Counted from the first letter of the stretch, positions 1-9,799 are shown. The stretch is DNA of 64,000 bases from Streptomyces hyaluromycini (GCF_002217755.1 NZ_BCFL01000016.1:1222319-1286318); one strand, 5' to 3'. Notes: generated from the letters alone by a model not told the origin. Numbers and translations are program-made.

Positions 1-303
1 GGGCAGCGGCTTGAAGGCGATGAGGGTGTTGTGGCTGGAGCAGCCGCCCAGCACCCGGGCGCGGCTGTGCCGGATGTGGGAGTTGCCGCGCGGCTGTTCG
101 GTGGTCGGGTAGTCGTAGTCCAGCTCGCCGCCGAGCAGGCCCGTCCAGCGGCGCAGGGTGAGGACGTCGTCGCGGCCCACGTCACTGGGCCCGCCCTCGA
201 TGACGGCGACGGTGACGTCCGGGTTCTCGGTGAGGCGGGAGGCTATGACGGAACCGGCGGTTCCGCCGCCGATGACGACGTAGTCGTAGGTGTGGTGGGA
301 CAT
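1..303 (-). CDS. GMC oxidoreductase (choline dehydrogenase-like), N-terminal part only
   Basis: The minus strand reads ATG at 303 and stays open to the window edge, so only about the first 100 residues are present. They begin with a dinucleotide-binding motif (VVIGGGTAGSVIASRL) typical of the FAD ADP-binding fold of glucose-methanol-choline oxidoreductases. A GMC signature follows near residue 85 (RVLGGCSSHN). It lies 80 bases downstream of an aldehyde dehydrogenase on the same strand. Choline dehydrogenase plus betaine aldehyde dehydrogenase makes glycine betaine, so a BetA-like role in osmoprotection is the best guess. Substrate cannot be assigned from the fragment, and another alcohol oxidase is possible. 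Confidence 0.85.
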   Translation of the reverse strand, partial: MSHHTYDYVVIGGGTAGSVIASRLTENPDVTVAVIEGGPSDVGRDDVLTLRRWTGLLGGELDYDYPTTEQPRGNSHIRHSRARVLGGCSSHNTLIAFKPLP

Positions 304-383
304 GGGGGGGTGCTCCAAAGGGCTTACTGCGAAGGCTTCTCGCGCCGACGGTCGGATGGACTTCGGACGGGCTACGGAGCGGC

Positions 384-1895
384 TCAGCCGGCGAACCAGC
401 GCACCGGCCTCGGCGCGAGGTTCTGGTAGACGTGCTTGGTCTCGCGGTACTCGGCGAGCCCGGCGGGCCCCAGCTCGCGGCCGGTCCCGCTCTTTCCGAA
501 GCCGCCCCACTCCGCCTGCGGGAGGTAGGGGTGGTAGTCGTTGATCCAGACGGTGCCGTGCCGCAGCCGCCCCGCGACCCGGCGGGCCTTCCCGGCATCC
601 GTGCTCCACACCGCGCCGGCGAGGCCGTACTCGGTGTCGTTGGCGAGGGCGACCGCCTCGTCCTCGGTGCGGAACGTCTCGACGGTGAGGACCGGGCCGA
701 AGACCTCCTCGCGTACGGCCCTCATCTCGCGGTGGCACTGGTCGAGGACGGTGGGCTCGTAGAAGTAGCCGGTGGCGGGGCGGTCGGCGGACGGTTCGGG
801 GCGCTTGCCGCCCGCGCGCAGCACCGCACCCTCCGCCAGCGCCGACGCCACGTACGCCTCGACCTTGGCGCGCTGCTGCGCGGAGACGAGCGGGCCGCAC
901 TCGACGCCGTCCGCGGTGCCCCGGCCGAGCCGGATCCCGGCCGCCCGGCGGGCGAGTTCGGCGACGAACCGCTCCCGCACCGGCTCCTCGACGATCAGCC
1001 GGGCGCCGGCCGAGCAGACCTGGCCGCTGTGGATGAACGCGGCGTTCAGGGCCTGGTCCACGGCGGTGTCGAAGCCCTCCTGCGTGGCGCAGGCGTCGGC
1101 GAAGACGACGTTGGGGTTCTTGCCGCCCAGTTCGAGGGCGACCTTCTTGACCGACACGGCGGCCGCCTGCGCCACCTTGACCCCGCTGGCCAGGCCACCG
1201 GTGAAGGAGACCAGGTCGACGTCGGGGTGCCCGCAGAGGCGGGCGCCGACGGTGTGGCCGGGGCCGGTGACGAGGTTGGCGGCCCCGGCGGGCAGCCCGG
1301 CCTCGGCCAGCAGTCCGATCAGCGCGACCGTCGTCAGCGGGGTCAGCTCGCTCGGCTTGACCACGAACGTGTTGCCGGCCGCGAGCGCCGGGGCGATCTT
1401 CCAACTCGCCTGGAGGAGGGGGTAGTTCCAGGGCGTGATCAACGCGCAGACGCCCACCGGTTCGGATACGACGACACTGTGGATGTCGGCCGAGCCCGCG
1501 TCGACCACCCGGCCCGCGCCCTCCGCCGCCACCAGGTCGGCGAAGTAGCGGAAGGCGTCGGCGACACAGTCGATGTCGACGCGGCCCTCCTCGGCGGTCT
1601 TGCCCGCGTCCCGGCTCTCCAGGAGCCCGAGCTGTTCGCGATCGCGTACGAGGAGGTCGGCCACCCGGCGGAGCAGGGCGGCGCGCTCGGCGACGGGGGT
1701 CCGGGGCCAGTCGCCGGTGTCGAAGGCGCGCCGGGCGGCGGCCACCGCCGCCTCCGCGTCCTTCTCGTCGCCCTCGGCGACCACAGCGAAGGGCAGGCCG
1801 TCCGCGGGGTCGATGATCTCGCGCGTTGCGCCGGAGGCGGCTGCCAGCCACTCGCCTCCGGCATGAATGGTCGCTCGTGCCGTGCTGTCCGCCAT
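384..1895 (-). CDS. Aldehyde dehydrogenase, betaine-aldehyde-dehydrogenase-like
   Basis: A 503-residue cytoplasmic NAD(P)-dependent aldehyde dehydrogenase of normal family length. The cofactor-pocket motif TPWNYP (about residues 154-159), the general base Glu255 in LELGGKNP and the catalytic Cys294 in GQVCSAG are all visible. I chose the ATG at 1895 because GGAAGG precedes it at a suitable distance and because residues upstream of it in the open frame do not look protein-like. The gene is followed by the GMC oxidoreductase at 1-303, probably in one operon, which suggests oxidation of betaine aldehyde to glycine betaine (BetB role). The substrate is inferred from context; other aldehydes remain possible. 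Confidence 0.88.
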   Translation of the reverse strand: MADSTARATIHAGGEWLAAASGATREIIDPADGLPFAVVAEGDEKDAEAAVAAARRAFDTGDWPRTPVAERAALLRRVADLLVRDREQLGLLESRDAGKTAEEGRVDIDCVADAFRYFADLVAAEGAGRVVDAGSADIHSVVVSEPVGVCALITPWNYPLLQASWKIAPALAAGNTFVVKPSELTPLTTVALIGLLAEAGLPAGAANLVTGPGHTVGARLCGHPDVDLVSFTGGLASGVKVAQAAAVSVKKVALELGGKNPNVVFADACATQEGFDTAVDQALNAAFIHSGQVCSAGARLIVEEPVRERFVAELARRAAGIRLGRGTADGVECGPLVSAQQRAKVEAYVASALAEGAVLRAGGKRPEPSADRPATGYFYEPTVLDQCHREMRAVREEVFGPVLTVETFRTEDEAVALANDTEYGLAGAVWSTDAGKARRVAGRLRHGTVWINDYHPYLPQAEWGGFGKSGTGRELGPAGLAEYRETKHVYQNLAPRPVRWFAG

Positions 1896-1983
1896 GATCG
1901 GTATTGCCTTCCGTTCCTGTTCGGTGCCCCTGGGTGACATACAGGTCACACTCGGGGACTGCCGACGCCTGCCCTCGGCCTCG

Positions 1984-1999
1984 GATTGCATGCGCAATC
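1984..1999. promoter_or_regulatory. Candidate operator palindrome upstream of the aldehyde dehydrogenase
   Basis: Arms GATTGC and GCAATC are separated by four bases, about 90 bases upstream of the ATG at 1895. The position suits an operator over the promoter of the dehydrogenase/GMC operon. The regulator is unknown: no BetI/TetR or AsnC-type gene lies beside it in this window. Confidence 0.35.
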
Positions 2000-2068
2000 G
2001 TCGGCCGAAAGTGTGCGGCGTCACTGAACAGTCGGACAGAACGGAACAAAACACCCTACGAAGGGCGG

Positions 2069-2779
2069 TCACATGCGGCCGCGCTCAGATGAGGGCGCGG
2101 CGCTCGCCGATTCGGCGGGCATGGCGTGCCGGGGCCGGCCCTTGGTCGAGATCTGCCCCACGAGCTCCCAGAAACAGACCAGGGCGGTGACGGGCGGAAT
2201 CCCGAAGATCACTAAGGACAGCAGTGCATGCGAGGAGTGGCTGATGCACAGCCCCACCGCCACGACGGAGGCGACCAGCACGACACACCAGGACCGCCGC
2301 GCGCTCCGGCGCTGCGCGGTGGCCCGCAGGACGGACAGCGCCGCCACGAACCACGGGCCGTAGACCGTCAGCGGCCAGTACCGCGCCAGCCCCCCGGGGA
2401 GCACCGACGAGGCGATGCCGCGCAGCTGCGCATAGGAGTAGCAGACGGACCAGGCCAGCATGGACACCGCGCACAGTGAGACCGCCACGATCAGGAGCGT
2501 GATGTGGGTGACGCTCCGGCCGCCGTCGAGCAGGTGGGAGCCGTGCCGGACCCGCCGGCGGCTGCCCCGGCGCTGGGACGGCACGTCCACCAGGGTGGGG
2601 GCCGCGGCCGCAGCGGTCGGTGCGGACAGTATCTGCGCCAGCTCCTCGACCGGGTCCCAGTCGTTCGGTGCGACGTCCGACTCCGGGACACCCCAGGCGT
2701 GGTCATAGAGACCGGGATGGTCGTAGAAGCCGGTGTGGTCGTAGAACCCCGGACCCGGGTCGTGCTGAATCCCGTCCAT
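2069..2779 (-). CDS. DUF2637 family membrane protein
   Basis: A 236-residue protein. The N-terminal 90 residues are polar and include three imperfect F/L-YDH repeats. A basic patch (residues about 69-80) is followed by about four hydrophobic segments between residues 90 and 215, and then a short polar tail. The arrangement and the SYAQLR/HSSHALLSL segments match the actinobacterial DUF2637 family (Spd-like membrane proteins often found on plasmids and integrating elements, but also on chromosomes). No biochemical role is established, and nothing else conjugative is nearby, so I do not infer a mobile element. It is transcribed towards the aldehyde dehydrogenase. Confidence 0.75.
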   Translation of the reverse strand: MDGIQHDPGPGFYDHTGFYDHPGLYDHAWGVPESDVAPNDWDPVEELAQILSAPTAAAAAPTLVDVPSQRRGSRRRVRHGSHLLDGGRSVTHITLLIVAVSLCAVSMLAWSVCYSYAQLRGIASSVLPGGLARYWPLTVYGPWFVAALSVLRATAQRRSARRSWCVVLVASVVAVGLCISHSSHALLSLVIFGIPPVTALVCFWELVGQISTKGRPRHAMPAESASAAPSSERGRM

Positions 2780-3188
2780 CGATTAACCTCCGCACCCTGT
2801 CTCAGAACGCTGCGTACAGATCCGCCAGGGTCCGCCTATATTCTTTTTCCATCGCATTGATTCTCGTCAGGAAATCATCGAGCAGGTCCGAGCATGAGGT
2901 GATATCCATACCACCGGGCCAACGCAGCACGGTTGTCGGATGATCTTCGGCTGCGCACCAGTCCAATCGCGTCACGGTCACCTAACGACCGTCACACGGG
3001 GCGGGAGTTGGAGCGTTCGGGGGAATTTAGTCACCCGGAAGAGAAGTTATAGAATACCTACCGATTTACAATTGAATAAATTGTGAATATGCGCGGGATC
3101 ACGCTCCGTGAATAGCGGAATTAGATGAATGACGATCTGACCGGTGCGGCGGCCGGGGCGCGGGAGCCGGTGAGGAGGACGCCGCAGG
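2780..3188. other. Intergenic region with an AT-rich island
   Basis: No gene is supported here. The stretch from about 3030 to 3120 is strikingly AT-rich for this genome. It contains a TATAGAAT box near 3046 and an AT-rich inverted repeat (ACAATT at 3068-3073 and AATTGT at 3079-3084, five-base spacer). It lies upstream of the DUF2637 gene and downstream of the DinB-like gene, so it may hold a distal promoter or regulator site for the former. Confidence 0.4.
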
Positions 3189-3749
3189 TCAGAAGTCGGC
3201 CGGCGGGTCCTCTCCCACGCGTCCGTCGATCGACTCCCGGATCAGGTCGGCCTGTCCGACGTGCCGGGCGTACTCCTCGATCATGTCGGCCAGCAGCCGG
3301 CGCAGGCTGGGCCGCGCGCCGCTGCGGGAGGTGTACGCGATCAGGGCACCGGCGTCCCCGTCGGCCGCCGCCCGCCGTATCGCGGCCCGGGACCGGGCCA
3401 CCGCCGCCTCCCACAGCCCGTACAGCTCCTCGGGGCTGTCGGCGGCGGCCGATCCCCACTCCCAGTCGGGCTCGGCGTCCCAGTCCACCGCGTCCCACGG
3501 GGCGGGGAGCTTCTCGCCCAGCAGCCGCACGGTGAAGTACTGGTCCTCCACCAGGGCGAGGTGCTTCAGCAGCCCGCCGAGGGTGAGCGCGGAGGGCGCG
3601 AGCCGATGTCCGAGCGCCGCCCCGTCGAGCCCCTCGCTCTTCCAGGCGAAGGTGCGCCGCTGCCGCTCCAGGGATCCGATCAGGGTGTCGAGTTCCGTTC
3701 CGGCGACGGGCGGTTCCCACCAGACGGCCGACCGGGTGTCATCAGTCAT
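3189..3749 (-). CDS. DinB-like (DUF664) protein
   Basis: 186 residues with the helical DinB/YfiT-like layout: TLIGSLERQRRTFAWK near the N-terminus, a central LLKHLALVEDQYF helix with the His expected for metal binding, and a C-terminal DMIEEYARHVGQADLIRE helix with a second His. DinB-superfamily proteins are four-helix bundles, several of them metal-dependent thiol transferases; the name comes from a damage-inducible Bacillus gene. The ATG at 3749 is chosen because the promoter motif at 3757-3779 would start transcription at about 3750, making the message leaderless. The longer open frame would begin inside that promoter. Confidence 0.85.
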   Translation of the reverse strand: MTDDTRSAVWWEPPVAGTELDTLIGSLERQRRTFAWKSEGLDGAALGHRLAPSALTLGGLLKHLALVEDQYFTVRLLGEKLPAPWDAVDWDAEPDWEWGSAAADSPEELYGLWEAAVARSRAAIRRAAADGDAGALIAYTSRSGARPSLRRLLADMIEEYARHVGQADLIRESIDGRVGEDPPADF

Positions 3750-3756
3750 GCCCCTA

Positions 3757-3779
3757 AAGCTACGACCCGCCACTGACAA
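3757..3779 (-). promoter_or_regulatory. PafBC/RecA-NDp-type DNA-damage promoter of the DinB-like gene
   Basis: Read on the minus strand: TTGTCAGTG, eight bases, then TAGCTT. This fits the RecA-independent damage promoter TTGTCRGTG-N8-TAnnnT known from mycobacteria (PafBC-activated). The predicted transcription start falls one base before the ATG at 3749. Confidence 0.75.
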
Positions 3780-3801
3780 CGGCCCCCGAACCGCTGGTCG
3801 T

Positions 3802-4725
3802 TCAGTTCCCGTTGGCGGCCAGCAACTCCCTTACGCAGCGCCGCAGCCAGGCGTGTGCGGGGTCGGCGTCGTGGCGCGGGTGCCAGGCCAGGCCGAGGGG
3901 GATCGGCGGCAGCGGCAGGGGGACTTCGAAGGTGGCGAGGCCCAGGGCGGTGGCCAGCGGGACTCCCCAGGAGCTGATCAGGCCGATCAGGTCGGAGTCG
4001 CGCAGCACGAAGAGGGAGGCCGGGAAGGTGCCGACGGTCCCCACCACATCGCGTTCCAGGCCGAGTTCGGCCAACGCGGCGTCGACGGGGCCGTGCAGCT
4101 TGCCGCGCCGCGAGACGTTCAGGTGACCGGCCGCGGTCGCGTACCGCTCGGGCGTCAGATCGCCGGCCAGCAGCGGGTGTCCGGACCGTACGACGCCGAG
4201 CATGCGGTCCTCGTGGAGCTGCTCCACCCGCACCTCGGGCGCGGTGGTGTCGATCGCCCCGACCTCCAGATCGGCCGTGCCCTGCCGCAGGTACGGCAGG
4301 TCCACGTGGGCCTCGGCGAGGAAGCGGATGCGGATGCCGGGCGCCTCCGCGGCGGCCCGGGCGAAGAGGGTGGCGGCCTGGGTGCCGGCGATCGCGTCGG
4401 AGCCGATGATCGTGAACGTCCGGGAGACGGTGCGCAGATCGGTGTCCCGGCCCGGCGCGAACAGCGCCCGCGCCCGCTCCACCACCGCGCTCACCTCGGC
4501 GCGCACGGCCAGTGCGTGCGGGGTCGGCACCATCCCGCGTCCGGCCCGCACCAGCACCGGGTCGCCGAGGGCTCTGCGGATCCGGCCGAGGGTACGGCTC
4601 ATGGCCGGTTCGGACAGATGCAGCCGCCGCGCGGCCCCCTGCACGCTCTGCTCTTCGAGGAGGACGTCCAGCGCGACCAGCAGATTCAGGTCGAGGCTGC
4701 CGGGGGAACCGGTGGATTGCGTCAT
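3802..4725 (-). CDS. LysR-family transcriptional regulator
   Basis: A 307-residue protein with an N-terminal winged helix-turn-helix (residues about 12-70; the recognition region reads VQGAARRLHLSEPAMSRTLGR). A periplasmic-binding-like effector domain fills the rest, as usual for LysR regulators. It diverges from the MFS exporter at 4827, the classic arrangement for a regulator controlling its neighbour. A perfect T-N11-A palindrome between them is the likely binding site. The inducer is unknown. Confidence 0.92.
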   Translation of the reverse strand: MTQSTGSPGSLDLNLLVALDVLLEEQSVQGAARRLHLSEPAMSRTLGRIRRALGDPVLVRAGRGMVPTPHALAVRAEVSAVVERARALFAPGRDTDLRTVSRTFTIIGSDAIAGTQAATLFARAAAEAPGIRIRFLAEAHVDLPYLRQGTADLEVGAIDTTAPEVRVEQLHEDRMLGVVRSGHPLLAGDLTPERYATAAGHLNVSRRGKLHGPVDAALAELGLERDVVGTVGTFPASLFVLRDSDLIGLISSWGVPLATALGLATFEVPLPLPPIPLGLAWHPRHDADPAHAWLRRCVRELLAANGN

Positions 4726-4739
4726 ACGCAGTCGTCCCT

Positions 4740-4752
4740 TGCAAAGGTTGCA
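4740..4752. promoter_or_regulatory. LysR-type T-N11-A box
   Basis: TGCAA-AGG-TTGCA, a perfect 13-base palindrome with T and A at its ends. It sits in the 101-base divergent spacer between the LysR gene and the MFS gene. Confidence 0.6.
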
Positions 4753-4826
4753 CTGGAAAGCAGGTCAGCGCCGACCCTACGGTGACAGGGCATCCCACAC
4801 CACCCACCAGCTCCCCGGGAGGAGCC

Positions 4827-6230
4827 GTGCCCGCGCACGCCCTGAAACGCCCTGTCCTGCTCGTGCTGTGCGCCTGCGTGCTGGTCGCGCAGAGCATGGT
4901 CGCCGCCATCAACCTCCTCATCCCCGAACTGGCCGCGTCGGCCCTGCATCCCTCGCACAGCGAGATCCTGTGGACCGTCGACGCCTATGTCATCGCCTTC
5001 GCGGCCCTGCTCATCCCGGCCGGCGCGCTCGGCGACCGGTACGGCCGCAAGGGCGCCCTGCTCGCGGGGCTCGCCCTGTTCGCGGCGGGCGCGGCCACCA
5101 GCGCACTCGCGCCGGACCCCGCCGTACTGATAGCGGGCCGCGGCCTGTCCGGCGCCGGAGCCGCCCTGATCACCCCGGCCACCCTGTCGATCCTGGTCCA
5201 CCTGTCCGCGCCCGAGCGGCGCGCCCGCGCCCTCGCCTCCTGGACCCTGGCACTGGGCCTGGGCGGCGCGGCCGGCAACCTGGGCGGCGGCCTGGTCGGC
5301 CAGTTCCTGTCCTGGCGGGCCCTGTTCGCCGCCATGGTCCCGCTGGCCGCGCTGTTCGCCCTGGCCGTCGCCGTCGTCACCCCGCGCACCGAACGCTCCG
5401 CGCACAGCAACCTCGACCCGCTCGGCACTCTGCTCCTCACGGCGGGCCTGGTGGCGGTGCTGTTCGGCATCATCGAGGGCACCACCTACGGCTGGACGTC
5501 GGCGCCCATCCTCGGCTCCTTCGCGGCGGGCGCCGTACTGACCGCCCTCTTCACCGCGCACGCCCTGCGCTCGCCGCGCCCCCTCTTCGACCCCCGCGTC
5601 TTCGCCTCCGCCCGGCTGCGCTCGGCGTCCCTCGGCACGGCGGCCGGCTTCTTCGGCCTCTTCTCCCTCTTCTTCGTCAACTCGCAGTACCTGCAGGGCG
5701 TCAAGGGCTACGACGCGGCCGTCACCGGCGTCGCGATCATGCCGCTGACGATCGGCATGGCCCTGGTCCCGAGGCTCGCCGCCCGCTGGGCGGGCCACCC
5801 GCGCGCGGTCGTCGGCGCCGGGCTCACCCTGATCGGCCTCGGGCTGCTCGGCGCGTCCACCGTCGACGCGGCCACGCCGTACTGGACGTACGCCTGCTGG
5901 CTGCTGGTCATCTCGGCGGGCACCGGTCTGTCCATGCCCGCCCTCACCCTCGGCGTGGTCAGCTCGCTCCCGCCCCACCAGGCGGGCCTCGGCTCCGGGC
6001 TCGGCACCACGGCCCGCGAGACCGGCGCGGCCCTCGGGGTCGCGGTCACCGGCACGATCCTGTCCGCGCACGGCGACCTCGCCTCCGGGATGGGCCCGGC
6101 CCTGCGTACCGTCGCGCTGCTGGTCCTCGCGGCGACGGCGCTCGTGGTGGCCGGTTACGGCCGCCGCACCCCGACACGCTCTATCGCGTCCAACTCGGAA
6201 CGCGTACTATCGCGTTCTACCGACGCCTGA
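4827..6230 (+). CDS. MFS transporter, DHA2 family (14-TM drug/proton antiporter type)
   Basis: 467 residues from the GTG at 4827, which has GGGAGGA just upstream. Motif A is visible as GDRYGRKGALLAGL, the early helix 1 reads PVLLVLCACVLVAQS, and about fourteen hydrophobic segments are spaced over the length. These features fit DHA2-type exporters such as QacA/EmrB relatives. It probably exports a small toxic compound across the cytoplasmic membrane under control of the divergent LysR regulator. The last 20 residues are polar and overlap a palindrome that may serve the next gene. Substrate unknown. Confidence 0.9.
   Translation: MPAHALKRPVLLVLCACVLVAQSMVAAINLLIPELAASALHPSHSEILWTVDAYVIAFAALLIPAGALGDRYGRKGALLAGLALFAAGAATSALAPDPAVLIAGRGLSGAGAALITPATLSILVHLSAPERRARALASWTLALGLGGAAGNLGGGLVGQFLSWRALFAAMVPLAALFALAVAVVTPRTERSAHSNLDPLGTLLLTAGLVAVLFGIIEGTTYGWTSAPILGSFAAGAVLTALFTAHALRSPRPLFDPRVFASARLRSASLGTAAGFFGLFSLFFVNSQYLQGVKGYDAAVTGVAIMPLTIGMALVPRLAARWAGHPRAVVGAGLTLIGLGLLGASTVDAATPYWTYACWLLVISAGTGLSMPALTLGVVSSLPPHQAGLGSGLGTTARETGAALGVAVTGTILSAHGDLASGMGPALRTVALLVLAATALVVAGYGRRTPTRSIASNSERVLSRSTDA
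6198..6217. promoter_or_regulatory. Palindrome around a TACTAT -10-like hexamer
   Basis: Arms GAACGCG (6198-6204) and CGCGTTC (6211-6217) flank the hexamer TACTAT. The site lies in the 3' end of the MFS gene, about 53 bases before the siderophore-interacting protein gene. It could be a promoter with an operator over its -10 box; no convincing -35 is seen. Confidence 0.4.
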
Positions 6231-6269
6231 GCAACTCCCCGCACACTACGGCCCGTTGAGGAGCCCCCG

Positions 6270-6956
6270 ATGCCCGCCCTCCTGAACCCCGTCCTCGACC
6301 TGCTGACCCTGCGCGGCACCGTCACCGAGGCCGAGCAGATCACCGCCCGCATGCGCCGCCTGCGCATCGACGGCGAGCAGCTCGCCGGCCTCGACGTCCG
6401 GCCCGGCCAGCAGGTCCGGGTCCTGGTCACCGGCCTGACCCTGCGGACGTACTCGGTCTGGCGCTACGACCCTTCCGGCGTCGTCGAGTTGTGCGTCCTC
6501 GACCACTCCGAGGGCGGGCCGGGCGCCCGGTGGGGCCGGACCGTCGAGGCGGGCGAGCCGGTACGGCTGCGCAGGCCCGAGGGCACCTTCACGCTGCGCC
6601 CCGACGCCGCCCACCACGTCTTCGTCGGCGACGAGACGGCCGCGGTCGCCTTCGGCGCGATGCTCGCGGCGCTGCCCGAGGAGGCCCGGATCTCCGGGTG
6701 CGTCGAGACGGAGACGGCCGCGGACCGGCTGCCCCTCCCCCACGCGGAGCGCCTCGACTGGGTGCTCAGGGCCGGGACCTCGCTGCCGGAGGCGGTACGC
6801 CGGCTCGCTCCCGAACCCGGCGGGGTCGCCTACGTCGCCGGGGAGGCGCGGGCCGTGCAGGCGGTGCGGAAGGTGCTGGTCCAGGAGGCGGGATGGGACC
6901 GGCGTGCGGTCCTCACCAAGCCGTTCTGGACGCCGGGCAAGCGCGGGATGGAGTGA
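6270..6956 (+). CDS. Siderophore-interacting protein / flavin-dependent ferric reductase
   Basis: 228 residues with an FAD-binding ferredoxin-reductase-like domain (RTYSVWRYD at about residues 58-66 is the RxYS flavin motif). A C-terminal NAD(P)-binding-like domain opens with VGDETAAVAFGAML. SIP-family enzymes such as ViuB reduce Fe(III)-siderophore complexes in the cytoplasm to release iron. GAGGAG lies before the ATG. A strong terminator follows. Its placement 40 bases after the exporter may mean co-transcription, but no iron box is visible. Confidence 0.88.
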   Translation: MPALLNPVLDLLTLRGTVTEAEQITARMRRLRIDGEQLAGLDVRPGQQVRVLVTGLTLRTYSVWRYDPSGVVELCVLDHSEGGPGARWGRTVEAGEPVRLRRPEGTFTLRPDAAHHVFVGDETAAVAFGAMLAALPEEARISGCVETETAADRLPLPHAERLDWVLRAGTSLPEAVRRLAPEPGGVAYVAGEARAVQAVRKVLVQEAGWDRRAVLTKPFWTPGKRGME

Positions 6957-6970
6957 CTCCGCAGACGGCA

Positions 6971-7008
6971 ACGGGCCCCGTTCCGGAGGAGTCCGGAACG
7001 GGGCCCGT
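6971..7008. terminator. Bidirectional intrinsic terminator
   Basis: A perfect 17-bp stem (6971-6987 with 6992-7008) and a four-base loop lie between the convergent siderophore-interacting protein gene and mdh. Confidence 0.85.
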
Positions 7009-7022
7009 GGGGTGCGGGGGGC

Positions 7023-8114
<1,092 letters not shown>

Positions 8115-8178
8115 TCAGGCTATCGCGCATCAAGGATGCCGGAGGTCGAGGGGTCCGTGTGGCTCACCCCACAAAAGA

Positions 8179-8219
8179 GGCGGCCGCCTGTCCGGGAGAG
8201 GGTGGACAGGGCGGCCGCC
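8179..8219 (-). terminator. Intrinsic terminator of the DUF2690 regulator gene
   Basis: A stem of about 15 bp (8179-8193 with 8204-8219, one bulged base) is followed on the minus strand by TCTTTTG. It separates the XRE/DUF2690 gene from the mdh promoter. Confidence 0.75.
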
Positions 8220-8417
8220 ACTCGGGGGTACCGGTTTCCGGACTCCCGTGGGGGGATACACCTCGCGTGCCCAGGAAGGAGGCCGGCATTCCTGTGTTCC
8301 GCCGGTTTCTTCGCCGGCCGGCGTTGCCGCGAGGTCCGGGGGCTGCCGCCCCCGCCCCCCGCTGTCGGCCTTCGGTCTCGTCCTCGGTCGCCGGACGGGC
8401 TGTTCTGGTCACGCTTT

Positions 8418-9452
8418 CTACGTCGTGCACCCCTGCTGCCCCGAGGCCAGCGTCGCGCACGCCTTCGCCTGTGCCGCGTCCCGCACCGCCACCATCGGCG
8501 TGTACGCGATCGTGTCGCCGGTGGCCGTGATGGAGCCGCGCTCCGTGGTGGTCCCGGCCGTGACCCGGACCGAGTCGCCCTGGGCGGCCCCGGTGATACG
8601 GCCCCACGCGGCGCCGCAGGTCCTGCTGTAGCGGACCTCCAGGGTGGTCGCGCCGACCGCGACGGTCTTGGCGGTGGTCACGAGGTCGCCGCTGCACCCC
8701 ATGGCCTCCGCGTCCTTGCCGGTGCACCCGGCGCCCGCGCACTTCACCCCGGCCGGGAGGTGGCTGCTGGTGCCGGTGGAGGGGGTGGCCGCGGCGCCGT
8801 TGCCCTGGTTCTTCTTCCCGCCGCCGTCGCCTCCGGTGAGGAAGAGGACCGCGGCGATGACCACGACCACGCCGACGACCCCGGCGAGGAACATCGTCAG
8901 CCGCCGCCTGCCGCCGCCGGGCGGGGCCGGGGGCGCGGCCGGGCCGCGGGAGCCCGTGCCCTCGCGGCGGTTCGCGTCGGGCGCCGTCGGCTGGGGCGGG
9001 ATGGTGGGCGAGACGCCCGCCGGCCCGGCGATCCCCGGCATCGCCACGGCGCTGCCCGCCCGGCGCGGCGCCTTGCCGCCGGCGGCGGTCGCGGACGTGG
9101 CCGGCGGCGCCCCGAACTCCCCCAGCGCGGCCCGCGCCTGGGAGATCCGGATCGCCTCCATGGTCATGTCGTGCCGCATCTCCGAACGGCTCCAGGCCCG
9201 TTCGGCCAGCTCCCACATGGTCGTGAGGTGGACGGGATCGGTGTCGGTGACCTCGGCGAGCGCGACGACCGCGCCCTTGGGCGCCAGCAGACGGCCGTTG
9301 AGATAGCGCTCCCAGGACGTCTTGGCGTAGCCGGTGCGGTCGGACAGCGCCGCGACGCTCAGCCCGCCGCGGTCCACGAGCCGCCGCAGCTGGGTCGCGA
9401 ACTCCTTGACCTGCGGATCGAGTTCATCCGGCAGGGCTTTCCAACGAGGCAT
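8418..9452 (-). CDS. XRE-family membrane-anchored regulator with DUF2690 domain
   Basis: 344 residues in three parts. First is a cytoplasmic helix-turn-helix (about residues 15-85; VAALSDRTGYAKTSWERYLNGR). A Pro/Ala/Gly-rich linker ends in one transmembrane helix near residues 210-232 (MFLAGVVGVVVVIAAVLFLTG). Last is an extracellular domain with cysteines in KCAGAGCTGKDAEAMGC and near the C-terminus, characteristic of DUF2690. Such proteins may transmit an outside signal to DNA, but no target is known. The ATG at 9452 follows a GGGGGAAG site; the longer open frame upstream is not protein-like. A shorter paralogue follows at 9800. Confidence 0.85.
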   Translation of the reverse strand: MPRWKALPDELDPQVKEFATQLRRLVDRGGLSVAALSDRTGYAKTSWERYLNGRLLAPKGAVVALAEVTDTDPVHLTTMWELAERAWSRSEMRHDMTMEAIRISQARAALGEFGAPPATSATAAGGKAPRRAGSAVAMPGIAGPAGVSPTIPPQPTAPDANRREGTGSRGPAAPPAPPGGGRRRLTMFLAGVVGVVVVIAAVLFLTGGDGGGKKNQGNGAAATPSTGTSSHLPAGVKCAGAGCTGKDAEAMGCSGDLVTTAKTVAVGATTLEVRYSRTCGAAWGRITGAAQGDSVRVTAGTTTERGSITATGDTIAYTPMVAVRDAAQAKACATLASGQQGCTT

Positions 9453-9799
9453 TGCTTCCCCCCTCTTTCCCCCGGTCCTCTTTCCCCCGGTTCGGTGCCG
9501 TGTCTTCCTCCGCGTTTCCCCCCTGCGCGGTGCCCCGCGCCGGGTCCCCGTTCTGGCTACCCACCGGGATGCGGCGGCCCCGGCGGACAGTCCCCGAGCA
9601 GGGGGCGCACAGGAGCATCGACCCGTCCGGCATGCACCGTTGCACGCCGGCCGCCGTACGGTCCAACGGGCCGCCGACTCGTCCAGATTGGACACGTTAG
9701 CCCGGCTGTGAGTCGGCTTCGTGACATATCCGCGAACTTGTCAACACATCGACACACCGGTCATCCAGCCGTGACCTCGCAGGCCACAGGGCGCTCAGC
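9453..9799. other. Intergenic region between the two XRE genes
   Basis: No gene is seen. The minus strand contains a TTGACA hexamer near 9740 that could be a -35 box, but no matching -10 was found. It serves as the upstream region of the DUF2690 regulator. Confidence 0.4.

Noticed and set aside
2069..2779. DUF2637 protein as a sign of an integrated conjugative element
   Set aside because: No replication, transfer or integrase genes nearby, and flanking genes are core metabolism.
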